Below are positions 6,686 through 12,817 of a DNA stretch of 13,662 nt, piece after piece. Under the pieces are notes generated by a model. That model did not search any database. It worked only from the letters and a program-made list of their open reading frames with translations, and was not told the origin of the DNA. A program made the translations under genes and the position numbers. Positions within the stretch are counted from its first letter, which is position 1. Each line of letters begins with the position of its first letter. Origin of the DNA: Alphaproteobacteria bacterium (GTDB taxonomy: Bacteria > Pseudomonadota > Alphaproteobacteria > ATCC43930 > CGMCC-115725); NCBI GenBank assembly GCA_030040495.1, contig JASHTP010000388.1:1-13662 (forward strand), in the 5' to 3' direction.

Positions 6686-7669
6686 ATGCCGGTCATCGAC
6701 GTGCATACCCACATGCTCAACCGCGAATGGCTGGAGCTGCTGCGCCGCCACGGCAGGCCGCGCTACGAGGTGCGCAAGAGCATGGACGCGCCGGAAGGCA
6801 TCTTCCTCGACGGCGCGCCCTTCATGACGCCGCAGCCCGGCCATTTCGACTATGACGAGCGCATCAAGGCGATGGACGCGGCCAAGGTCGACCTCGCCAT
6901 CCTGTCGCTCACCTGCCCCAACGTCTATTGGGGCGGCGAGGAGGTGAGCCTTGCCGCCTCGCGCGTCGCCAACGACGACATGGCGCGGGCCGAGAAGGCC
7001 TATCCCGGCCGCATCCGCTGGATGGCGTCGCTGCCCTGGGAATATCCCGAGGCGGCCGTGGGCGAGCTCAGGCGCGCGCTCGATCGCGGCGCGGTCGGCA
7101 TCATGGTGCTCGCCAACATCGCCGGCCGCTCGCTCACCGATCCGCTGTTCGCGCCGGTGTGGCAGGAGATCGACCGGCGCGCGCTGCCGGTGCTGGTGCA
7201 TCCGACGGCGCCGCCGGGCACGCCGGAGATGGATCTGCGCCAGTACAACCTCATCGCCTCGATCGGCTTCATGTTCGACACCAGCCTCGCCGTGGCGCGG
7301 ATGTGCTTCGACGGCTTCCTCGACCGCTTCCCCAACCTGAAGCTCATCGTCTCCCACGCCGGCGCGACGCTGCCCTATCTCGTCGGCCGGCTCGATATCT
7401 GCTTCGACAACATGAATGCCTGCCGCACCAAGACCGAGACGCGGCCGAGCGACTATCTCCGCCGCCTCTACTACGACAGCGTCACCTACCGGCAGGAGGC
7501 GCTCGAGCTCTGCATCAAGGTCGGCGGCGCCGACCGCGTCATGTACGGCTCCGACTATCCGCACAATATCGGCGACATGAAGGGCTGCCTCGCCCGCGTC
7601 GACGCCTTGCCGGCGTCCCAGCGCGAGGCGGTGCGCGGCGCCAACGCGCGGCGCGTCTTCGGCCTGTGA
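6686..7669 (+). CDS. Amidohydrolase-2 / ACMSD-like metal-dependent hydrolase or decarboxylase
   Basis: A 327-residue TIM-barrel protein of the amidohydrolase-2 group, which includes 2-amino-3-carboxymuconate-6-semialdehyde decarboxylase (ACMSD) and gamma-resorcylate decarboxylase. Metal ligands are all present: H7 and H9 in DVHTH at the extreme N-terminus, H172 in LPVLVHPT, H224 in IVSHAGATLPYL, and D290 in MYGSDYPHNIGD. These positions nearly coincide with those of ACMSD (H7, H9, H177, H228, D294). Decarboxylation of an aromatic acid or hydrolysis of a related ring-derived compound is therefore plausible, but the substrate is unknown and no catabolic genes adjoin it. The start ATG follows AAGGGAGG by 5 bases. 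A weak -35/-10 pair (TTGTCG at 6634, CTAGCG at 6656) lies upstream. It is divergent from pirin and is followed by an inverted repeat that may end transcription. Confidence 0.85.
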   Translation: MPVIDVHTHMLNREWLELLRRHGRPRYEVRKSMDAPEGIFLDGAPFMTPQPGHFDYDERIKAMDAAKVDLAILSLTCPNVYWGGEEVSLAASRVANDDMARAEKAYPGRIRWMASLPWEYPEAAVGELRRALDRGAVGIMVLANIAGRSLTDPLFAPVWQEIDRRALPVLVHPTAPPGTPEMDLRQYNLIASIGFMFDTSLAVARMCFDGFLDRFPNLKLIVSHAGATLPYLVGRLDICFDNMNACRTKTETRPSDYLRRLYYDSVTYRQEALELCIKVGGADRVMYGSDYPHNIGDMKGCLARVDALPASQREAVRGANARRVFGL

Positions 7670-7682
7670 AGGAAAGAAGCCA

Positions 7683-7739
7683 GCGCGGAGGGCGCCGAGG
7701 TCGCTGAGGGACGCTCGAGTCCCTTCGCGCCTTCCGCGC
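7683..7739. repeat. Imperfect intergenic inverted repeat after the amidohydrolase gene
   Basis: The 18-base arms 7683-7700 and 7722-7739 are complementary at 15 of 18 positions, and GGGAC (7708-7712) can pair with GTCCC (7719-7723) inside. The right arm continues into further CTTCGCG-like units to about 7760. Such CTTCGCG-rich stretches recall dispersed intergenic repeats of GC-rich proteobacteria. The element fills much of the 145-bp gap before pmbA and could end amidohydrolase transcription. Whether it recurs in the genome cannot be seen here. No small gene is convincing in this gap. Confidence 0.5.
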
Positions 7740-7814
7740 GTCCTTCGCGTCCTGTGCGCCAAATCCTTGGGCTCCCCATATAGTGTATGTGCTCCGGCTT
7801 TTGAGGATATTGCC

Positions 7815-9155
7815 ATGCACGAAGACGACGCCTTGAACCGCCTCGGCGATCTCATCGCCGCGGCGCGCCGCGCCGGCGCCGACGCCGCCGACGCCGTCCT
7901 GGTCGAGGGCGTGTCGCTGTCCCATGCGCGCCGGCTCGGCCGCACCGAGAAGCTCGAGCGCTCGGAGAGCTACGATCTGGGCCTGCGCGTCCTCGTCGGC
8001 AAGCGCCAGGCCATCGTCTCGTCGAACGATCGCGACGCCCAGCGCTTCGACGCGCTGGTCGAGCGCGCCATCGCCATGGCCAAGGCGGTGCCGGAGGATC
8101 CCTATTGCGGCCTCGCCGAGCCGCGGGAGATCGCACGCGCCTGGCCCGAGCTCGACATGGTCGATGGCGAGGAGCCGACGCCGGAGCGGCTCATCGAGCG
8201 CGCCGCCGCCGCCGAGGATGCGGCGCGCGCGGTGCCCGGGGTCACCAACTCCGAAGGCGCGGAAGCCGGCTGGGGCCGCTCGCGCGTGGCGCTCGCCGCC
8301 TCGAACGGCTTCGCCGGCAGCTATGAAGCCACCGGCCACAGCGTCAGCGCCGCCGTGCTCGCCGGCGAAGGCACGGCGATGGAGCGCGACTACGACTACA
8401 CCAGCGCCGTCCACGCCGCCGACCTGCGCGACCCCGCCGAGGTCGGGCGCGAGGCCGGCAGGCGCGCCGTCCACCGCCTCGGCGCGCGCAAGGTGCAGAC
8501 CTGCCGGGTGCCGGTGGTGTTCGATCCCCGCATCGCCGCGAGCCTGCTGCGCCATCTGGTCGGCGCGATCAGTGGCCCGGCGGTGGCGCGCGGCACGAGC
8601 TTCCTCAAGGAGAAACTAGGCCAGCGCATCTTTCCCGCCGGCATCGCCGTGATCGACGATCCGCATCGCTGGCGCGGCCTGCGCTCGCGGCCGTTCGACG
8701 GCGAAGGCATCGCCAATGCGCGGCGCGCGGTGATCGAGGATGGCGTGCTCACCACCTGGCTGCTCGATCTCGCCTCGGCGCGCCAGCTGAAGCTCACGAC
8801 CACCGGCCATGCCAGCCGCGGCACCTCCTCGCCGCCGAGCCCGTCGCCGACCAATCTCTGGCTCGAGCCCGGCCCGGTCACCGCCGAGGAGCTGATCTCC
8901 GACATCTCGGCGGGCTTCTACGTCACCGAGCTCATGGGCATGGGCGTCAACGGCGTCACCGGCGACTACAGCCGCGGCGCCGCCGGCTTCTGGATCGAGG
9001 GCGGCGAGCTCGCCTATCCCGTGAGCGAAGTGACGGTCGCCGGCAACCTCAAGGAGATGTTCCTCCATCTCGCCGCGGCCAGCGATCTCGAATTCCGCAC
9101 CGGCATCGACGCGCCCACCATCCGCATCGACGGCATGATGGTGGCCGGCGCCTGA
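7815..9155 (+). CDS. pmbA: TldD/PmbA family metalloprotease subunit, PmbA (TldE) type
   Basis: A 446-residue cytosolic protein of the TldD/PmbA family. With TldD it forms a heterodimeric peptidase that in E. coli trims unfolded peptides, matures microcin B17 and degrades the antitoxin CcdA; PmbA itself lacks the zinc-binding HExxxH motif and none is seen here. Markers are GLRVLVGKRQAIVSSND (about 57-73), NSEGAEAGWGRSRVALAASN (about 145-164), FDGEGIANARR (about 295-305), and the C-terminal GVNGVTGDYSRGAAGFWIEG followed by VSEVTVAGNLKEMF. ATG 7815 is preceded by GAGG at 8-base spacing; an upstream in-frame ATG at 7767 lies before the probable promoter. A TATAGT hexamer begins 36 bases before the start. 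tldD is not in the window. The gene is convergent with the lipid kinase, with only 9 bases between stop codons. Confidence 0.9.
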   Translation: MHEDDALNRLGDLIAAARRAGADAADAVLVEGVSLSHARRLGRTEKLERSESYDLGLRVLVGKRQAIVSSNDRDAQRFDALVERAIAMAKAVPEDPYCGLAEPREIARAWPELDMVDGEEPTPERLIERAAAAEDAARAVPGVTNSEGAEAGWGRSRVALAASNGFAGSYEATGHSVSAAVLAGEGTAMERDYDYTSAVHAADLRDPAEVGREAGRRAVHRLGARKVQTCRVPVVFDPRIAASLLRHLVGAISGPAVARGTSFLKEKLGQRIFPAGIAVIDDPHRWRGLRSRPFDGEGIANARRAVIEDGVLTTWLLDLASARQLKLTTTGHASRGTSSPPSPSPTNLWLEPGPVTAEELISDISAGFYVTELMGMGVNGVTGDYSRGAAGFWIEGGELAYPVSEVTVAGNLKEMFLHLAAASDLEFRTGIDAPTIRIDGMMVAGA

Positions 9156-9170
9156 GCGGCGCGCTCAGGC
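9150..9170. terminator. Hairpin shared by the convergent pmbA and lipid-kinase stop codons
   Basis: GCCTGAGC (9150-9157) and GCTCAGGC (9163-9170) form a perfect 8-bp stem with a five-base loop. The pmbA stop TGA (9153-9155) is in the left arm and the kinase stop (9167-9165 on the minus strand) is in the right arm. The symmetry suggests a bidirectional terminator serving both genes, although no T-tract is present. Confidence 0.6.
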
Positions 9171-10076
9171 CGGCGGCGCAACCAGCAGCAGCGGCGTCGC
9201 GGCGATGCCGAGGCGCGCGGGAAGGCGGAGCTGGATATCGCCGTCGAGCTGCACCGGAGCGCCGGCGGGCTCGGTGAGCCGCACCGTCCTCCCCGGCAGG
9301 ATGCTGAGGCTGCGGCAGCGCTGCAGCACGCCGAGGCTCATCGCCGCCAGGTAGCCGAGCGCGGCGCGGCGGCCGGCCTCGGCGAAGACGACGAGCTGCA
9401 GCGCCGGCTCCTCGAGCCGCGCCGCCGGCGCCAGCACGAAGCGCCCGCCATAGAAATGCGCCTTGGCGGCGATGAGCGAGGCGCCCTCGACCGGCGCGCC
9501 GTCGACCTCGCCGCGATAGCAGCACGGCCGGTAGTCGCGCAGCCGGCCGAAGATGCTCGCGACATAGGCGAGCCGGCCGGTGCGGCGCTTCAGCGCGAGG
9601 TCGAGATGCTCGACCACGTCGGCGTCGAAGCCGGTCCCGGCCATGATCAGGAAGCGCCGCCCCCGTCCGTCGCCCTCCGCCACCGCCTCGCCCGGCCAGA
9701 CCGGCCGCGCCGGCGCAAAGGCGGCGAGCCGCGCCAGCGCGGCGAGGCGGCGCGGCAGGCCGAGCTCGTTGGCGAGCACGTTGGCGGTGCCGAGCGGCAG
9801 CAGGGCGAGCGGCAGCGGCGAAGCGGCGAGCCCGTTCACCGCCTCGTTGATGGTGCCGTCGCCGCCGGCCACGACCACCGCGTCGATCTTCGCGGGATCG
9901 GCGGCCCGGGCGAGCGCCTCGGCATGGTGCGGCGCCTCGGTCGCGCGCAGCTCCACCGTCGATCCCAGCGCCCGGAGATGGGAGAGGAAGCGGTCGAGCT
10001 TGCGCCGCTTGCGGCTGCCTGCGGTCGGGTTGTAGATCACCAGGAGGCGGCGGGCCCGCCCCTCTTTCTTGTCCAT
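9165..10076 (-). CDS. Diacylglycerol kinase-catalytic-domain lipid kinase (YegS/DgkB type)
   Basis: A 303-residue soluble lipid kinase of the DAGK_cat superfamily (YegS, DgkB, BmrU, sphingosine kinase). The N-terminal domain carries the NPxxG motif (N16-PTAG20), the nucleotide-binding GGDGT motif (71-75) in VVAGGDGTINEAVNGL, and PLGTANVLANELGLP (94-108). A beta-sandwich C-terminal domain starts near FLIMAGTGFDADVVEHLD. It probably phosphorylates diacylglycerol or another membrane lipid; the exact lipid is not readable. Two adjacent ATG codons are possible (10079 and 10076). I prefer 10076 because GGAGG then sits at 6 bases instead of 3. A TATGAG hexamer lies 25 bases up. Its location next to the msbA-DUF374-waaA block fits a membrane-lipid role, but it is transcribed away from that operon. 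Confidence 0.88.
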   Translation of the reverse strand: MDKKEGRARRLLVIYNPTAGSRKRRKLDRFLSHLRALGSTVELRATEAPHHAEALARAADPAKIDAVVVAGGDGTINEAVNGLAASPLPLALLPLGTANVLANELGLPRRLAALARLAAFAPARPVWPGEAVAEGDGRGRRFLIMAGTGFDADVVEHLDLALKRRTGRLAYVASIFGRLRDYRPCCYRGEVDGAPVEGASLIAAKAHFYGGRFVLAPAARLEEPALQLVVFAEAGRRAALGYLAAMSLGVLQRCRSLSILPGRTVRLTEPAGAPVQLDGDIQLRLPARLGIAATPLLLVAPPA

Positions 10077-10170
10077 CATTCCCCTCCCCGCCCGCCTCAT
10101 AGCCGACCGCAACGCTTCCGTCATGCGTCATCTGCGGGCAAGGGCGGCCTTCCCGCCCCGGCGGGCCGGC

Positions 10171-10201
10171 TTGGCCGCCGGCGCCGCCGGCGTGCTATGA
10201 T
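10171..10201 (+). promoter_or_regulatory. Candidate promoter of the msbA-DUF374-waaA operon
   Basis: TTGGCC at 10171-10176 and TATGAT at 10196-10201, separated by 19 bases, with an extended -10 TGC directly before the TATGAT. The sequence GCTATGAT resembles the alphaproteobacterial housekeeping -10 form. Transcription would begin near 10208, just upstream of the AGGAGG at 10211-10216. This gives a very short leader and fits the next start codons, TTG at 10219 or 10231. Confidence 0.45.
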
Positions 10202-10218
10202 CGCCGGGAAAGGAGGGG

Positions 10219-12063
10219 TTGGAACCCGCTTTGAACGCCCCAGCCGATAGGTCAGCGCCGGGAAAAGCGCCGGCCGCCGAGTTCAGCCACCACACGATGC
10301 CCCTGGTGCGCCGCCTGGCGCGCGAGTTCCTGCGCCCCTATGGCGGCCGCATGGCGCTGGCGCTCGCCTGCATGGGGCTGACCGCCGGCGCCACCGCCGC
10401 CAACGCCTGGCTGATGCAGCCGATGCTCGACCGCGTCTTCGTCGCCCATGACGAGCGGCTGCTGCTGATCATCCCGGCCGCGGTCATCGTGCTGGCGCTC
10501 ATCAAGGGCTTCGCCAATTACTGGCAGTCGGTGCTGATGACCACCGTCGGCCAGCGCGTCGTCGCCGACATCCAGCTCGCGCTGTTCGGCCGGCTGATGC
10601 GCGCCGACATCGCCTATTTCCACGCCAACCCCACCGGCACGCTGATCTCGCGCTTCACCAACGACGCCGGCATGCTGCGCAACGCCACCACCACCGTGCT
10701 CGCCGGCATCGGCAAGGAGGCGGTGACCGCGGTGTTCCTGGTGGCGCTGATGTTCTACCAGGACTGGCTGCTGGCGCTCGTCGCCTTCGTCGTCTTCCCC
10801 ATCGCCATCCGCCCGATCGTCAGCATCGGCCGCCGCATGCGCCGCGTCTCCGCCAACACGCAGCGCGAGATCGGCCAGTTCACCACGCTGCTCGACCAGA
10901 CCTTCCAGGGCGCGCGCCACGTCAAGGCCTACGGCATGGAGGCCTACGAGGAGAAGCGCGCGGCGCGGCTGATCGAGAGCCTCTATGCCCTGGTCGAGCG
11001 CGCCCAGCGCGCGCGCTCGGTGGCCTCGCCGCTGATGGAGACGCTGGGCGGCATCGCCGTGGCGCTGGTCATCCTCTATGGCGGCCACCAGGTGATCAGC
11101 GGCATGCGCAGCCCGGGCGCCTTCTTCTCCTTCATCACCGCGCTGCTGCTCGCCTATCAGCCGATGAAGGCGCTGGCCGGGCTCAACGCCAATCTGCAGG
11201 AAGGCCTCGCCGCGGCGCAGCGCCTGTTCACCGTGCTCGACGTCGAGCCCGAGATCCGCGAGGCCGCCGACGCCAGGCCGCTCGCCGTCAAGGGCGGCGA
11301 GATCCGCTTCGCCGGCGTGCGCTTCGCCTACGGCAAGGGCGCGCAGGCGCTCGACGGCGTCGACCTCGTCGTGCCGCCGGGCCGGACGGTGGCGCTGGTG
11401 GGCGCCTCGGGCGCCGGCAAGTCGACCATCCTCAACCTCATCCCGCGCTTCTACGACGTGGCGTCCGGCGCGGTGACGATCGACGGCACGGATGTGCGCC
11501 AGGCGACGCTGGCGAGCCTGCGCGGCGCCATCGCGCTGGTCAGCCAGGAGATCAGCCTGTTCGACGACACGGTGCGCGCCAACATCGCCTATGGCCGCTT
11601 CGGCGCGAGCGAGGCGGAGATCGTCGCCGCGGCCAAGGCGGCGGCGGCGGACGAGTTCATCCGCGCGCTGCCGCAGGGCTACGACACCCCGGTCGGCGAG
11701 CACGGCATCAAGCTCTCCGGCGGCCAACGCCAGCGCCTCGCCATCGCCCGCGCCATGCTCAAGAACGCGCCGATCCTGCTGCTCGACGAAGCGACCTCGG
11801 CGCTCGACACGGAATCGGAGCGCCAGGTGCAGGCGGCGCTCAAGACGCTGATGCAGGGCCGCACCACGGTGGTGATCGCGCACCGCCTCTCCACCGTCGT
11901 CGACGCCGATCTCATCCACGTCGTCGATGCCGGTCGCGTCGTCGAATCCGGAACCCACGCCGAGCTGTTGCGCCACAACGGCATCTATGCCCGGCTCTAC
12001 GCGCTGCAATTCGCCGGCCAGGTGCCGCGCGAGGCGGCGGCGATCCGCCTCGTGGGAGGCTGA
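10219..12063 (+). CDS. msbA: Lipid A export ATP-binding/permease protein MsbA
   Basis: Inner-membrane ABC exporter that flips lipid A-core from the inner to the outer leaflet. The 614-residue polypeptide fuses a six-helix transmembrane domain (about 40-330) to a nucleotide-binding domain (about 360-595). Seen motifs are Walker A GASGAGKST (395-403), Q-loop in ALVSQEISLFDDTV, signature LSGGQ (499-503), Walker B ILLLDEA (519-525, with D523 and E524), and the switch histidine H555 in AHRLS. Resemblance to E. coli MsbA runs through the whole length, including TGTLISRFTND and the end LHxxQFxGQ-like YALQFAGQ. The start is uncertain: no ATG exists before codon 27 (10297), yet codons before it look coding. 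TTG at 10219 has AGGAGG only two bases away; TTG at 10231 has it fourteen away. First gene of a three-gene operon, 4 bp before the next. Confidence 0.92.
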   Translation: MEPALNAPADRSAPGKAPAAEFSHHTMPLVRRLAREFLRPYGGRMALALACMGLTAGATAANAWLMQPMLDRVFVAHDERLLLIIPAAVIVLALIKGFANYWQSVLMTTVGQRVVADIQLALFGRLMRADIAYFHANPTGTLISRFTNDAGMLRNATTTVLAGIGKEAVTAVFLVALMFYQDWLLALVAFVVFPIAIRPIVSIGRRMRRVSANTQREIGQFTTLLDQTFQGARHVKAYGMEAYEEKRAARLIESLYALVERAQRARSVASPLMETLGGIAVALVILYGGHQVISGMRSPGAFFSFITALLLAYQPMKALAGLNANLQEGLAAAQRLFTVLDVEPEIREAADARPLAVKGGEIRFAGVRFAYGKGAQALDGVDLVVPPGRTVALVGASGAGKSTILNLIPRFYDVASGAVTIDGTDVRQATLASLRGAIALVSQEISLFDDTVRANIAYGRFGASEAEIVAAAKAAAADEFIRALPQGYDTPVGEHGIKLSGGQRQRLAIARAMLKNAPILLLDEATSALDTESERQVQAALKTLMQGRTTVVIAHRLSTVVDADLIHVVDAGRVVESGTHAELLRHNGIYARLYALQFAGQVPREAAAIRLVGG

Positions 12064-12067
12064 GGCG

Positions 12068-12817
12068 ATGGAGCCGGCAAAGCGCCTGCTGCGCTCGGAT
12101 TCCGTGCGGCGCGTGCTGTGCTGGATCATCCACCTTTATATCCGTCTCGTCTATGCCTGCGTCCGCTGGACGGTCGAGGGCGCCGATATACCGCACCGGC
12201 TGCGCCGCGAGGGACGGCCCTTCATCCTCGCCTTCTGGCACGGGCGGCTGTTGATGATCCCGATGGCCTGGCAGCGCCTCGCGCCGATGCACATGCTGAT
12301 CTCCGGCCATCGCGACGGCCGCATCATCGCCGACGCCGTGCGCTATTTCGATGTCGACAGCATCGCCGGCTCGTCGAACGCGGGCGGCAGCGGCGCCTTG
12401 CGCGCCATGGTGCGCCATGTGCGCCGCGGCGATTGCGTCGGCATCACCCCGGACGGACCCAACGGCCCGGCGATGCGCGCGACGAGCGGCATCGTCGCCG
12501 CCGCCCGGCTCGCCGGCGCGCCGATCGTCCCCGTCACCTACGCGACGCGGTACCGGCGCATCCTCGCCACCTGGGACCGCTTCCACCTGCCCTTCCCGTT
12601 CGGCCGCGGCATCTATCTCTGGGGCGAGCCGATCGCCGTGCCGGAGACGCTCGACGAGGCCGGCCTCGAAAGCTGGCGGCGGATCGTCGAGGAGCGCATG
12701 ATCCAGCAGACGGCCGAGGCCGACCGCCGCGTCGGCTGCGAGGCGACCGCGCCCGGCACGCTCGGCCGCGAGGATCTGCGCGCGCTGCGCCGCGCCGCGC
12801 CGGGAGAGAGCCGATGA
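12068..12817 (+). CDS. DUF374 lysophospholipid acyltransferase-like protein
   Basis: A 249-residue protein of the DUF374 branch of the lysophospholipid acyltransferase (LPLAT) superfamily, expected to be membrane-associated through the hydrophobic stretch around residues 16-32. Markers are AFWHGRLLMIP with H58, ISGHRDGRIIADAV with H81 and D83, GSSNAGGSGALRAM (101-114), and the diagnostic TPDGPNGP (127-134) followed by GIVAAARLAGAPIVPVTYA. By analogy it would move an acyl chain onto a lipid, perhaps in lipid A modification or phospholipid synthesis; no substrate is established for this branch as far as I know. It starts 4 bp after msbA, with GGAGG for ribosome binding lying in the last msbA codons, and its stop overlaps the waaA start (ATGA). 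It therefore belongs to a translationally coupled lipid A/Kdo operon. Confidence 0.88.
   Translation: MEPAKRLLRSDSVRRVLCWIIHLYIRLVYACVRWTVEGADIPHRLRREGRPFILAFWHGRLLMIPMAWQRLAPMHMLISGHRDGRIIADAVRYFDVDSIAGSSNAGGSGALRAMVRHVRRGDCVGITPDGPNGPAMRATSGIVAAARLAGAPIVPVTYATRYRRILATWDRFHLPFPFGRGIYLWGEPIAVPETLDEAGLESWRRIVEERMIQQTAEADRRVGCEATAPGTLGREDLRALRRAAPGESR

Noticed and set aside
7555..7779. A 74-codon minus-strand frame crossing the intergenic repeat before pmbA
   Set aside because: It reads through the CTTCGCG-like repeat units and the 3' end of the amidohydrolase gene; such frames are typical false calls in this kind of repeat.
10142..10165. Two mutually exclusive GC hairpins (GGGCGG/CCGCCC and CCCGCC/GGCGGG) before msbA
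   Set aside because: They look attenuator-like, but they lie upstream of the likely msbA promoter and of the lipid-kinase start, so they are probably in no relevant leader, and short GC stems are expected by chance here.
10252..12129. A 625-codon open frame antisense to msbA
   Set aside because: It is longer than msbA itself but arises from strong third-position GC bias. Its translation is low-complexity, rich in Arg, His, Gln and Asp, with no family motif, while the plus strand encodes a full MsbA.
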